Source: Agromyces laixinhei
Lineage (GTDB): Bacteria; Actinomycetota; Actinomycetes; Actinomycetales; Microbacteriaceae
Reading direction: 5' to 3'
Assembly: GCF_006337065.1 (NCBI RefSeq)
Contig: NZ_CP040872.1
Location: 372,001-436,000, forward strand
Length of the DNA stretch: 64,000 nucleotides
The translations under genes and the position numbers were made by a program. The notes below the pieces were generated by a model. That model saw nothing but the letters and a program-made list of their open reading frames with translations, had not been told where the DNA came from and did no database searches. Of the stretch, positions 39,075 to 48,947 are shown piece by piece (the first letter of the stretch is position 1; each line of letters opens with the position of its first letter).

Positions 39075-39596
39075 ATGGCCGGCGAGACCATCATCACCGT
39101 GGTGGGCAACCTCACTGCAGATCCCGAGCTGCGTTACACGCAGAACGGCCTCGCGGTTGCCAACTTCACCATCGCATCCACTCCTCGTACGTTCGACCGT
39201 CAGGCCAACGAGTGGAAAGACGGCGAAGCGCTGTTCCTGCGTGCGAGCGTCTGGCGTGACTTCGCCGAGCACGTGGCCGGTTCACTCACCAAGGGGACCC
39301 GGGTCATCGCTTCCGGGCGTCTCAAGCAGCGTTCCTACGAGACGAAGGAAGGCGAGAAGCGCACCAGCATCGAGCTCGAGATCGACGAGATCGGCCCGAG
39401 CCTGCGCTACGCCACCGCGTCAGTGACGCGCGCCCAGTCCAACCGCGGCGGCAACAGCTCCTTCGGGGGCGGCGCCGGTGCCGACGAGCCGTGGGCACCC
39501 AGCGCCCCCGCAGCAGCAGCCCCGCAGGGCGGCGGCAGCGGCGGCGACGTCTGGAACACCCCCGGTACGAGCTACGGCGACGAGACCCCCTTCTAA
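39075..39596 (+). CDS. ssb: Single-stranded DNA-binding protein
   Basis: A 173-residue OB-fold protein. The N-terminus [20 protein letters not shown] and [19 protein letters not shown] are typical. A Gly/Ala/Pro-rich linker leads to the acidic tip DETPF, the partner-binding tail. It lies 5 bp after rpsF. Confidence 0.97.
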   Translation: MAGETIITVVGNLTADPELRYTQNGLAVANFTIASTPRTFDRQANEWKDGEALFLRASVWRDFAEHVAGSLTKGTRVIASGRLKQRSYETKEGEKRTSIELEIDEIGPSLRYATASVTRAQSNRGGNSSFGGGAGADEPWAPSAPAAAAPQGGGSGGDVWNTPGTSYGDETPF

Positions 39597-39668
39597 CATT
39601 CAGACGGGTTTCGAGACGGTCGCTGCGCGGCCTGCTCAACCCGCGAACCCAATCAGACAGGAAAGACA

Positions 39669-39929
39669 ATGGCTGGAAAGTCGAGCGGCGATCGCCGCAA
39701 GCCGAGCCGCGGGAAGGGCGCGAAGAACGCCGCCCCGGCGAAGTCCATCAAGGTCGGAATCATCGACTACAAGGATGTCGCGACCCTTCGCAAGTTCATC
39801 TCCGAGCGTGGAAAGATCCGCGCCCGCCGCATCACCGGTGTCTCCGTGCAGGAGCAGCGCCTCATCGCCCGTGCCGTCAAGAACGCACGCGAGATGGCAC
39901 TCCTGCCCTACTCGGGCTCCGGCCGCTAA
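39669..39929 (+). CDS. rpsR: 30S ribosomal protein S18
   Basis: An 86-residue basic protein with the S18 core [20 protein letters not shown] and [18 protein letters not shown]. The N-terminus has a Lys/Arg-rich extension. S18 pairs with S6 in the 30S platform. A 72-bp gap separates it from ssb. Confidence 0.98.
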   Translation: MAGKSSGDRRKPSRGKGAKNAAPAKSIKVGIIDYKDVATLRKFISERGKIRARRITGVSVQEQRLIARAVKNAREMALLPYSGSGR

Positions 39930-39940
39930 GGAGCACGACA

Positions 39941-40393
39941 ATGGCTAAGGTAATTCTCACCCACGAGGTCACCGGCCTCGGCACGGCCGGCGACGTCGTC
40001 GAGGTCAAGAGCGGCTACGCTCGCAACTACCTCGTTCCCCAGGGCTTCGCTGTGGCGTGGTCGCGCGGTGGCGAGAAGCAGGTCGAGCAGATCAAGGCGG
40101 CTCGCGCCGCTCGCGCTCTGCACTCGCTCGAAGATGCGCAGGCTCTCAAGGCCAAGCTCGAGTCGAGCAAGGTCAAGCTGGCCGTCAAGGCCGGCCAGGG
40201 CGGGCGCCTGTTCGGCTCCGTCAAGACCGCGGATGTCGCGGCTGCGGTTTCGACCGCCGGCCTCGGCGAGATCGACAAGCGCAAGATCGAGATCACGGCC
40301 CCCATCAAGGCGGTCGGCGAGCACGAGGCGACGGTGCGTCTGCACGACGAGCTCTCGGCGACGATCACCCTCCAGGTGGTCGCAGCGAAGTAG
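39941..40393 (+). CDS. rplI: 50S ribosomal protein L9
   Basis: A 150-residue two-domain ribosomal protein with the N-terminal signature [19 protein letters not shown] and a C-terminal domain starting after the central helix. ATG 39941 follows AAGGAG. Longer open frame upstream overlaps rpsR and ssb and is rejected. Confidence 0.97.
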   Translation: MAKVILTHEVTGLGTAGDVVEVKSGYARNYLVPQGFAVAWSRGGEKQVEQIKAARAARALHSLEDAQALKAKLESSKVKLAVKAGQGGRLFGSVKTADVAAAVSTAGLGEIDKRKIEITAPIKAVGEHEATVRLHDELSATITLQVVAAK

Positions 40394-40408
40394 TTCGCGG
40401 CACCACGC

Positions 40409-40452
40409 ACGACGGCGGCGGTTCGGGCTTCGGCCCGGGCCGCCGCCGTCGT
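40409..40452 (+). terminator. Strong stem-loop terminator of the rpsF operon
   Basis: 13-bp perfect arms ACGACGGCGGCGG/CCGCCGCCGTCGT with an 18-nt loop, 16 bp after the rplI stop, followed by TTTCC. Confidence 0.92.
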
Positions 40453-40897
40453 CGTTTCCGGCGCAGCATCCGTCGACTCGCAGCATCGAAATCGTCGGAT
40501 TCCGTACACCCGTCGCGGGGGTTCGCGCAAGTTGCGTGCGGCGTTTTCCGTGACTGTTGTGCACAGGTCAGACGACGTGCTCCAACAAGTTCGAAAGAAG
40601 TTTTCCCACACAGGTGTGAATAGATGAAAGTGCTGGTCAACTCAGAGTTCAACCAGTGTAATTCACCGACTTTCCACAGTTATCCACAGGAGTAGTGCAC
40701 ACGTTCGTCGGCGTTTCGCCCAGTTTGTCCCCAGAGTTATCCACAGGCTGGGTTGTGGGGTGCATACCGCCTTCCCTATCGTGAAGCAGCGCCACATCCA
40801 CCCACGTGCCACACCGGTCGGCCGGCCTTGTCTGAGGCTCCCGAGATACTGAGTGGCGGGCGCGGGCCGCTCGCCCGTCTGAGCCGAACCGGAGGTC
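40453..40897 (+). promoter_or_regulatory. dnaB upstream region with DnaA boxes
   Basis: 445 gene-free bases. Two perfect DnaA boxes TTATCCACA lie at 40680-40688 and 40737-40745, with near boxes CTTTCCACA at 40670-40678 and TTTCCCACA at 40602-40610, all on the plus strand. GGAGG at 40891-40895 is the dnaB ribosome binding site. The dnaB promoter must be here but is not clear. DnaA control of helicase supply is an attractive inference. Confidence 0.7.
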
Positions 40898-42277
<1,380 letters not shown>

Positions 42278-42293
42278 TAGGCCCTGTGTAGGT

Positions 42294-42361
42294 TCCACGC
42301 GAAGATGTCGGATTCCAGATCGAGATGTCGGCTACTTGTCGGATCCGACACTTCGCGTGGA
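42294..42361. repeat. Long imperfect hairpin just after dnaB
   Basis: Arms 42294-42313 and 42343-42361 (TCCACGCGAAG-A-TGTCGGAT against ATCCGACA-CTTCGCGTGGA) pair over 19 bp with one bulged base; the loop repeats GATGTCGG. It may terminate dnaB, or be an end sequence of the mobile block that starts here. Confidence 0.75.
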
Positions 42362-42544
42362 TTTCGCCGAACTGCCTCTGATCAGTGCACTGCGAGACTT
42401 TCTCGTGCCGGGGCCCCGGATAGGTCGCCGCGCTTCACCGGACGTAGATCACGGACGAGGTGGCGAGCCGAGCAACCCATACCAACAGGAATATTTCTGC
42501 ACATGAGACGCGTGATTCTCCGAGGTTCGGGTTGTGCTTCGGGT

Positions 42545-43588
42545 ATGGCAGATTTTGCGTCGGAGGATCGCACGGGTCGGGTGATGCTCGGCACGGTGCG
42601 GGTGGCGCGTGGGCTGACTCAGGCGCAGCTGGCGAAAGCGTCAGGCGTTTCTCAGGCCGTGTTGTCGAAGGCGGAGTCGGGTCTGGTGTCATTGGATGAG
42701 TCTCGGTTGGCGGAGCTGGTTGATGTGCTCCGGGCACCGGCGAGCTTGCTGACTCTTCCGGTCGATGAGGGCGCGGTCCCGTATGTGTTTCATCGGAAGC
42801 GTTCGACCCTGCCGTTGTCGGTGGCGAATCGTCTGCGCGCCGAGCTGGAATGGCTGCACTTGCAGGTCACGGGAGTGGTGGCCGGCGAGGTTCAGGTCGG
42901 GCTGGCGCGGCACCCGCTCCCGCCGGACCGGTTCGAGACTCCGGAGGAGGTCGCGAGAGAGGTCCGCGCATCGTTGGGTGTGACCACGGGACCCGTGATG
43001 GATCTAGTGGCGGCGTTGGAAGCGGCCGGAGCCGTTGTGATCAAGCGCTCTCTGGGGTCCGAGCGCATCGACGCGATGGTGAGCTGGCCGGAGGCGCACC
43101 GCCCGGTCGTGCTGCTCGGGGATCACATCCCGCCGGACCGGCAACGGTTCTCCCTCGCCCATGAGCTCGCACACGCCGTGATGCACCAGGTTCCGTCCGA
43201 GTCGCAGGAGGTTGAGGCTGACCGGTTCGCGGCCGAGTTCCTGATGCCGGCACGGGACGTTCGAGAGGATCTGTCTCGGGGACCGGTGACGGTTCCTTCG
43301 CTGGCGCAGCTGAAGTCGAAGTGGCGGGTATCGATCGCAGCGCTGTTGCGGCGGGCGTGGGACCTGGATTCGATCAGCGACGGTCGCTATCGGCAGTTGA
43401 ACATCGAGTTGTCGCGGGCGGGGTACCGCAGCATCGAACCCGTGGTGCTTGTCGACGAGGTTCCCTCCCTGATGTGGGATCTGGTCAGCAAGCGGTTGGA
43501 GCACGGGGAAAGCGTGGCGGACATCGCTCGCGACGCGTTCTTGAACGAAGAAGAATTCGCGGATCTCTACCTGAGGAGCGCAGCATGA
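42545..43588 (+). CDS. XRE helix-turn-helix plus ImmA/IrrE metallopeptidase
   Basis: A 347-residue protein. Residues 15-70 form a XRE domain (LGTVRVARGLTQAQLAKASG, VSQAVLSKAESG). The C-terminal part is a ImmA/IrrE zinc peptidase with HELAHAVMH near residue 204 and the third ligand region EVEADRFAAEFLMP. Such proteins control mobile elements by cleaving a repressor, or act in phage and toxin systems. The start could also be ATG 42503. Its stop overlaps a short frame that looks like a recombinase start, so it is probably the regulator of a lost integrative element. Confidence 0.88.
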   Translation: MADFASEDRTGRVMLGTVRVARGLTQAQLAKASGVSQAVLSKAESGLVSLDESRLAELVDVLRAPASLLTLPVDEGAVPYVFHRKRSTLPLSVANRLRAELEWLHLQVTGVVAGEVQVGLARHPLPPDRFETPEEVAREVRASLGVTTGPVMDLVAALEAAGAVVIKRSLGSERIDAMVSWPEAHRPVVLLGDHIPPDRQRFSLAHELAHAVMHQVPSESQEVEADRFAAEFLMPARDVREDLSRGPVTVPSLAQLKSKWRVSIAALLRRAWDLDSISDGRYRQLNIELSRAGYRSIEPVVLVDEVPSLMWDLVSKRLEHGESVADIARDAFLNEEEFADLYLRSAA

Positions 43589-44040
43589 CGGACAAGATCA
43601 ACACGCAGCACCTGCGAGTCACCCTTGTACGGGTAGTGGGAGGCGAGGATCCGGTACCCGCCACGGGTGCCTTCGATGACCTCCGGCAGGACGGTCGACC
43701 CGGCCGCCTCGTATAACGGCGCGAACCGTTCGATCGCCTTCTTCGACTGCGTCGCCGGCGACACCCGGTCGTGGTTGCCGGGCACCAGGTACCGCCGTCC
43801 GTTCAGCTGCGCGGTGAGAGCGATCGATTCCTCGATCGGGCCGAGCGCGACATCCCCGAGATGCAGCACCACATCCGTCGGTCCGACCGTCTCGTTCCAG
43901 CGGCGGATGAGTTCGGTGTTCATCTCGTCGACCGAGCTGAACGGGCGTTCCGCGAGCTCGCTGATCCGGGCGTGGCTGAAGTGAGTGTCCGCGGTGACGA
44001 AGTCGACCTGGTCGAACTCGAACCACGGATACTCACTCAC
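43567..44040 (-). pseudogene. Calcineurin-like metallophosphoesterase, C-terminally truncated
   Basis: 157 codons. Metal-binding motifs are intact: TADTHFSHARI, LHLGDVALG and VPGNHDR, plus ILASHYPYKGDS. After about residue 141 the family would continue to a GH(T/V)H motif; instead the frame ends in unrelated DSQVLRVDLVRHAALLR, encoded by the antisense of the recombinase start and ImmA/IrrE end. The junction is near 43616-43630. It may still be expressed but lacks the last metal ligands. Confidence 0.8.
43585..43625 (+). pseudogene. Cut-off start of a probable serine recombinase
   Basis: ATG 43585 overlaps the upstream stop (ATGA) and reads MTDKINTQHLR before running into sequence of the convergent phosphoesterase. 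The KI..HLxR pattern resembles the first residues of large serine recombinases that continue with VYVRQS, which are missing. Only about a dozen residues remain, so the identification is an inference from motif and context. Confidence 0.4.
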
Positions 44041-44123
44041 GATTAGCGCTCCTCGCAGGTATGTGTGGTGTCTTGCAGAATCTAGCGGCGTCCTAGCGTT
44101 TCAGTAGACGGGGATAGATGTCG

Positions 44124-44206
44124 CTAGAGTTCGTCGAGATCGATCCCGAACTTCCGGGCGAGGTCGGTGGATATCACGCTGGTCGGGAGCCGGTGTTCCG
44201 GTGGCA
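44124..44206 (-). pseudogene. 3' fragment of an unknown gene split by the IS element
   Basis: The frame ends ISTDLARKFGIDLDEL and stop. It has no start of its own; read upstream it enters the IS end. It lines up as the tail of the gene whose 5' part lies at 46396-46894. It is 83 bp upstream of the phosphoesterase in transcription order. Confidence 0.55.
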
Positions 44207-44240
44207 GGTGAGCCATTGTTCCGGGAGATGGTGAGCCACC
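44207..44240. repeat. IS21-family left terminal inverted repeat
   Basis: 34 bases starting GGTGAGCCATTGTTCCGGG; they match the right end in 30 or more positions in inverted orientation. Confidence 0.88.
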
Positions 44241-44310
44241 GCAACGTCGCGGGGTGAGCCGTTGCGCCCGCTGGGGGCGGGCTCCGCGCGGCCCTGCCCC
44301 CGGCGGTTGC

Positions 44311-45058
44311 TCAGTCGATCTGGGTGAAGTGCCTGCGCATGGAGTCGTCGCAGTGAAGGACGGTCGCGTGCGCGTTGGTAGTGATCCGGTCGACGATGGC
44401 GTCGGCGAGGATCTCTTCTCGTCCATCCGGTCGTGCCATTGACCTGGCGCCAGCTGTGTGCAGTAGATCGTCGACGCGGTCTTGTGTCTTCGATCGATCA
44501 GGGTGTGCAGTTGCTGGACTTGGGGTCTGGTCGGTGTCGTGAGGAACCAGTCATCGATGATGAGCAGCTCGACTTTGACCAGCGTGTCCAGGCACCGCTT
44601 CTTGTCGCCAGCGCGTTCGGCGATCGTGATCCGGTCGAACAGTTCGTCGGCGGGCAGGTAGAGCACCCTGCGGTGTTGCTGGCAGGCTTTGTTGCCCAAC
44701 GCGCTGGCGACGTAGGTCTTGCCCGCACCGGTCGGCCCTTGCAGGATGACGTCGTGGTGTCTGATGAGGTAGCTGCCGATCGCGAGGCGGGCGATCAACT
44801 CGGTGTCCATGCTGCTGCGCCCGGGCATCACCTTGATGTCCGCGATGTCGGCGGCGGGCTGGGCGAGTCCTGCCTGACGGCGTAGCCGGTGCAGTTTGCT
44901 GTCGCGCCTTCTGTCGTGTTCCAGTCGACGGCCTGCTTGATCATCTCGGGACCTGTCAACGGCGCTGCCGATGTCACCTCGGCGAGGTTTTCAAAGTACT
45001 CGGCCATTCCCGATAGGCGCATCTGTTTGAGCCGGGTCAGGGTCTCGATATCGATCAT
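44311..45058 (-). pseudogene. istB: IS21-family helper ATPase IstB, two frameshifts
   Basis: IstB is an AAA+ protein that works with IstA in transposition. The start MIDIETLTRLKQMRLSGMAE is at ATG 45058, overlapping istA by 4 bp. A missing base near 44920 breaks DW-EHDRRRDSKLHRL. The middle has the Walker A QGPTGAGKTYVA and Walker B LLIIDDW. A 2-base gain near 44425 breaks RMDE-EILADAIVDRI; the proper end TQID is at 44311. Repaired, it would be 248 residues, normal for the family. Confidence 0.88.
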
Positions 45059-46255
45059 GCCACCAGCCGACTGCGGTGCGCCTCGGGCATATGCATCGGC
45101 ACGGTCGCGTATCGGTTTGTGACGCCGACGAACCGGGCGTGGGAGGCGACTCTCTCCGCCCCGTCGAAGACCTCCACGGTGTGTGAGGTGATCCGCACGT
45201 CGAGTTGACGGCCGATCAACAACGTGGAGGGAACCGAGTAGAGGTTCTTCTCGACCTGAACGTGATAGTTCGGGCCTGCCTTCGCCTTCCGCAGATCTGC
45301 CAGTTCGAACCGGACCTGCGGCAGTGGGACCAGAAGCGGCTGCTCGTCCCGGTAGAACACGATCCACGGGGAGTCTTCCCGTTTCTGGAACGGTTTCGCG
45401 TTGATCCGGTCGACCTCGGCGAAGATCGCCTCGTTCAGCTCCGCCAACCCCACGAACCGTCGGTCGCGTAGCACCGCGCTCACCTGCCCGGCGACGAACC
45501 GGACGCTGCCTTCGGCGACGGGCTTGTCTCTTGCCTTGATTCGGGCTGGGACGATCGCGGTGCCGTAGTGCTCCGCCAGTCGCGGGATTGAGCACCGGCT
45601 CGTATCGGTCTGCCTTCGATACCCCGGTGCGGAGGTTGTCGGGGATCAAGAGCCGCCCGGCCCCGCCGAAGTTTTCGAACGCGTGCACGGTGATCCAGGA
45701 CCCGAGTGTCATATCGGCGAACGTCTCCACGTACGAGTACGCGCTGAATGAGAACGCAGCCACGAACAGCCACCCCGTTCACCGGCTGACCGGTGATCGG
45801 GTCGGCGTAGGCCATCGGATCCCCGGCCCAGTCGACCTCGACCGACTCGCCGGGGTTACGCGGGATCCGCATCGACGCGCCCGTCGCTTTCGCCCACCGC
45901 CGGTACTGCTCGTTGAAAAACGAGTACTGGTACGGCACCTCACCGGTCTGCCGGCATCTGGCGACGTATTCGTTCCACAACAGCAGCAACGTCACCGACG
46001 GGCGACCCAACTCGTGGTGCACGTACTCGAAATCCGGGGCCGCCCGGTCAGAGACCGATGCCGACGGATCCGGCAGCAGCAGCCTGCGGACCTCATCGAC
46101 GCCGAGCTCGGCGACCTCACCGAACCCCACCCCTGCGGTGTTCGCCGCGGCGAACACCGCAGCGACCGTGCTACGCGAGCACCCCAAACGTCAGCGATGC
46201 CACGCTGGCTCACACCGTCAGCACGCAGCCGAAGGATCTGTTTGTAGTCGACCAT
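45055..46255 (-). pseudogene. istA: IS21-family transposase IstA, at least three frameshifts
   Basis: A DDE transposase of about 400 codons. It starts MVDYKQILRLRADGVSQRGI (ATG 46255), shifts frame in a TTTGGGG run near 46190 into LGCSRSTVAAVF, carries EVDWAGDPM (a DDE-domain Asp), shifts again in a GGGG run near 45780 into FVAAFSFSAYSYVETFADM, and a third time near 45590 into RLAEHYGTAIVPARIKARDK. It ends at 45055. All parts are recognisable, so decay is recent or the indels are sequencing errors. Confidence 0.88.
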
Positions 46256-46361
46256 CGAAGGCGACTCTTTTCGTCAGGTCCGCACCCGGGCGGCACGGAC
46301 CTGACGAACCTCTCACCCACCGGCCACTCCAGCGGCCGAACGGCTCACCCCGCCACGTCGC

Positions 46362-46395
46362 GGTGGCTCACCCTCACCCGGAACAGTGGCTCACC
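46362..46395. repeat. IS21-family right terminal inverted repeat
   Basis: GGTGGCTCACCCTCACCCGG and the following 14 bases mirror the left end. Confidence 0.88.
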
Positions 46396-46894
46396 CAACA
46401 ACGGAACACCGGCCCTCAGCGAGCGCAATATGCAGGCCGGCGAGCGGGACCTCCCGAACCGTCGGCGGGACGCTCCGGGCGATGCGGGCGATCTCCTCGT
46501 CCTCCGCCGCATCCTCGGCGGGCGCGATCGCCGCCAGCTCCTGGACCACAACCTCGAGCGACGTGTTCTGGGCTGTCGCACGGCGCCGGATCTCGGCGGC
46601 GGCATGGGCGAGGGTGTACATCCGCTGCCACGGATAGTCGCCGTTCCGGGCGATGGCGACGGTGTCGCGGGTGTAACTGCGCTCATCGCCGGGGACGAGC
46701 CACCTTTCGGTGCGGTCCGAGGCGAGGAAGAAGTCGACGTAGCAGTTCCCGCACGGCATCCGGTACAACCCCGGCTCGGTGGGAGCGGACTCGGTGCCGC
46801 GTGCGATCATGTCGCGGATGACCTGCTCCCAGTCGACATCGCCATCATCGTGTGACGCGGGCGCCCCCTCCTGAGCAGAACAGGGCATGCCCAC
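46396..46894 (-). pseudogene. 5' part of an unknown gene split by the IS element
   Basis: About 165 codons from ATG 46894 (MGMPCSAQEGAPASHDDGDV). It contains GLYRMPCGNCYVDFFLASD, a Cys pair that might bind metal, and a helical, acidic C-terminal half ending ALAEGRCSVV at the IS. No domain was recognised. The tail is probably the fragment at 44124-44206. Together they would make about 190 residues. Confidence 0.6.
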
Positions 46895-46954
46895 CTCCGA
46901 TGCGGATCAACTCGAGGTCTTCGGATGTCCCAGACGGCCATCTGCTGACTTCTT

Positions 46955-47638
46955 CTACACCCGGATCTTCACCGCGGCCTCACCGAGCCCCCCACTCGCC
47001 CAGTGTGCGAGCGAGATCAGCATGCGAGCATGGCCGTCAGATTCGTAGGAGCGTTCGTCGTGGCCAAGGAGGTCGACGGCGATCCTGCTTGCACATTGCG
47101 TACGCGTCCATGCCGCCCGGTGTGCGTGTCGTGTCTGGTGGTGGTGCGCCACGGTGTGGTTGCGTCCGATTTCTTGGATGCGGCAGTACCCCTCGTCGAA
47201 GACGTCGAATGGGGCGATGGTCGTACCGTCGGGTAGCGTCCCTCCGGTGATGTGTGTGCGGGATGCCGGGGGGTGGAAGGAGAGGCCTGGCACCCACATG
47301 CCGCCGATCGCGGGGAACCAGTCGGGGTAGTCGCGCAGGGACGACACGGCACAGTGCAGCGCGAGCACTCCCAGCCCTCGGGCGAGGGCGGCGGCGAACC
47401 CTTCCACCGCGTCCGTCGGCACCGGTGCCGCGTCCTGCTCGCCTCGCCACGGGTCGCCGGCGTTGACGACGAGGAGGTCGATGTTCTGCAGGGTGCTCAT
47501 CGCGTGGTCCACGTCGTCATCCACAGAGACGTTGAATCCGGCCGTGCGCAGAATGTCCGCGATGATCGGGCTCGTCCGGTCGAAGGGATGCCAGGGGTCG
47601 CTGTAGCGGCCGGAGCCACTGGCGATGAGTGCTCGCAT
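46955..47638 (-). CDS. ThuA-like domain protein
   Basis: A 227-residue protein with a class I glutamine-amidotransferase-like fold, ThuA type: MRALIASGSGRYSDPWHPFD, IDLLVVNAGDPWRG, LGVLALHCAVSSLRDYPDW and ITGGTLPDG. ThuA-like proteins are found with sugar catabolic genes and some are keto-sugar or hydroxyl-oxidising related. ATG 47638 has GGAGGAAAC upstream. It is divergent from lacI with a 105-bp gap holding a possible LacI site, so it likely belongs to the sugar regulon. Confidence 0.85.
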   Translation of the reverse strand: MRALIASGSGRYSDPWHPFDRTSPIIADILRTAGFNVSVDDDVDHAMSTLQNIDLLVVNAGDPWRGEQDAAPVPTDAVEGFAAALARGLGVLALHCAVSSLRDYPDWFPAIGGMWVPGLSFHPPASRTHITGGTLPDGTTIAPFDVFDEGYCRIQEIGRNHTVAHHHQTRHAHRAAWTRTQCASRIAVDLLGHDERSYESDGHARMLISLAHWASGGLGEAAVKIRV

Positions 47639-47708
47639 CCGCGTTTCCTCCGAAGTGGCCGATGAACGCCAGCGGGTCTGGCGCCATGATCCCAACACAC
47701 TAGCTAAT

Positions 47709-47727
47709 GTGGATAGCGATATCACAG
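47709..47727. promoter_or_regulatory. Weak LacI-type operator between thuA-like gene and lacI
   Basis: GTGGATAGCGATATCACAG resembles, in reverse orientation, the operator ATGGATATCGTTTGCC found at 48877 and 58633 (shared TGGATA.CG). It suggests autoregulation. Confidence 0.5.
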
Positions 47728-47743
47728 TCGACGGGAGGACCAG

Positions 47744-48790
47744 GTGCACGCAAAAGCTCCAAAGCCGCCGACGCTGACCGACGTAGCGCGCTTAGCAGGC
47801 GTCTCCGTGCCGACGGCGTCGCGCGCGTTGAACGGCGGGGTGCGTGGCGCACAGAGCGGCTCGGCGGAGCTTCGCCAACGCGTCACCGACGCTGCCCGCG
47901 CCTTGGGGTACTCGGTGAACCCCGCAGCACAGGCCACCAAAGGTGGCCGGTCGCGAACCGTTGCCGTTCTGGTCAGCGACATCGAAGACTACGGATCCGC
48001 GACCATGATCTCCGGCGTGATGCACGCCGCTGAGAAGCGAGGTGCCTCGGTCGCGGTGCGCACCACGAGAGACGACCCGCTGCGTGAGCACGAGTTGCTC
48101 GCTCAACTGCCCGGCGAGCGGCATCGTGCCGTTATCATCGCGACAAGTCGCACGACGGACGCGCACCGCGAAAGTGCTCTGGCACGACAATTGGATACCC
48201 TGGTCGAGCAAGGAACACGGGTTGTCGTCGTCGGTGACAGTTCGTTGGAGTTCCCATCCGTGACGGTCGACAATCGAGTGGCAGCTCGCCTGCTCGCTGA
48301 CGGACTGGCAAGGGCCGGACTTCGACGCTTCGCAATCTTGTCCGCGCCGGCATCGGAGATCACGGCACACGACCGGGTCGATGGATTTCTTGCCGGACTC
48401 GCTGAGCACGACATCACCGTTCCGCGGCAAGACGTCATCCATCGCACCTTTTCGCGAGACGGTGGCTATGCGGCTGTACGTGCGCTCGAGGGCCGGCTGG
48501 ACCAGTTCGACGTGCTGGCCGCCATGAGCGACGCGATGGCTGTCGGCGCGATCGCTCGACTGTACGAATTGGGGATCGATGTCCCCCGCGAGATCGAAGT
48601 CACCGGCTTCGACCACGTGCCCATGTTGGGCGACGTGCTGCCTCAGTTCAGCACCGTCGAGGTTCCGTTGGAGGCGTTCGGCGAGGCGGCGCTGTCCCTG
48701 TGCCTTGACGAGGACGACGTGCCTGCGGATACCACTATCGCGCTGCGTGCCACGCCGATCGTGCGTGGCACGGCGGTGAAGCGCCGCTGA
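47744..48790 (+). CDS. LacI-family transcriptional regulator
   Basis: A 348-residue regulator. The helix-turn-helix and hinge are TLTDVARLAGVSVPTASRAL and LGYSVNPAAQATKGGRSRTV. The remaining part is a periplasmic-binding-protein-like sugar sensor (VLVSDIEDYG, ITAHDRVDGFLAGL, EVTGFDHVPML). GTG 47744 has GGGAGG upstream. Its expected targets are the two identical operator-like sites before the binding-protein gene and the secreted lyase. The inducer is probably a product of the polysaccharide. Confidence 0.93.
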   Translation: MHAKAPKPPTLTDVARLAGVSVPTASRALNGGVRGAQSGSAELRQRVTDAARALGYSVNPAAQATKGGRSRTVAVLVSDIEDYGSATMISGVMHAAEKRGASVAVRTTRDDPLREHELLAQLPGERHRAVIIATSRTTDAHRESALARQLDTLVEQGTRVVVVGDSSLEFPSVTVDNRVAARLLADGLARAGLRRFAILSAPASEITAHDRVDGFLAGLAEHDITVPRQDVIHRTFSRDGGYAAVRALEGRLDQFDVLAAMSDAMAVGAIARLYELGIDVPREIEVTGFDHVPMLGDVLPQFSTVEVPLEAFGEAALSLCLDEDDVPADTTIALRATPIVRGTAVKRR

Positions 48791-48876
48791 CGACGACTCG
48801 CTTCACAACCCTCCGCTTCAGCCACAGCTTGGTCTTGTTCGCAACAACCGGGTCGAACTTTTTTCGATCGAAGACT

Positions 48877-48892
48877 GGCAAACGATATCCAT
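48877..48892. promoter_or_regulatory. Putative LacI operator before the ABC importer operon
   Basis: GGCAAACGATATCCAT, identical over 16 bp to 58633-58648 and 56 bp before the binding-protein ATG. Confidence 0.8.
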
Positions 48893-48947
48893 TTGAGCTA
48901 GCCTGACGTCGACGCAGAAGTCGTCGGCATGATTCAAGGGAGATCAC

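Larger units (their letters stand above)
44207..46395. mobile_element. IS21-family insertion sequence, full length but frameshifted
   Basis: About 2.19 kb with matching terminal inverted repeats and two overlapping genes, istA and istB, in the order typical of IS21. Both genes carry several indels. No clear target-site duplication was found next to the ends. An additional inner copy of the terminal repeat (GCGGGGTGAGCCGTT) is present at both ends, as is usual for IS21 transposase binding. Confidence 0.88.

Noticed and set aside
42305..42544. N-terminal extension of the XRE/ImmA-IrrE protein from an upstream GTG or ATG
   Set aside because: The translated segment is Arg/Ser-rich, crosses the hairpin after dnaB and lacks a ribosome binding site; the domain starts after ATG 42545.
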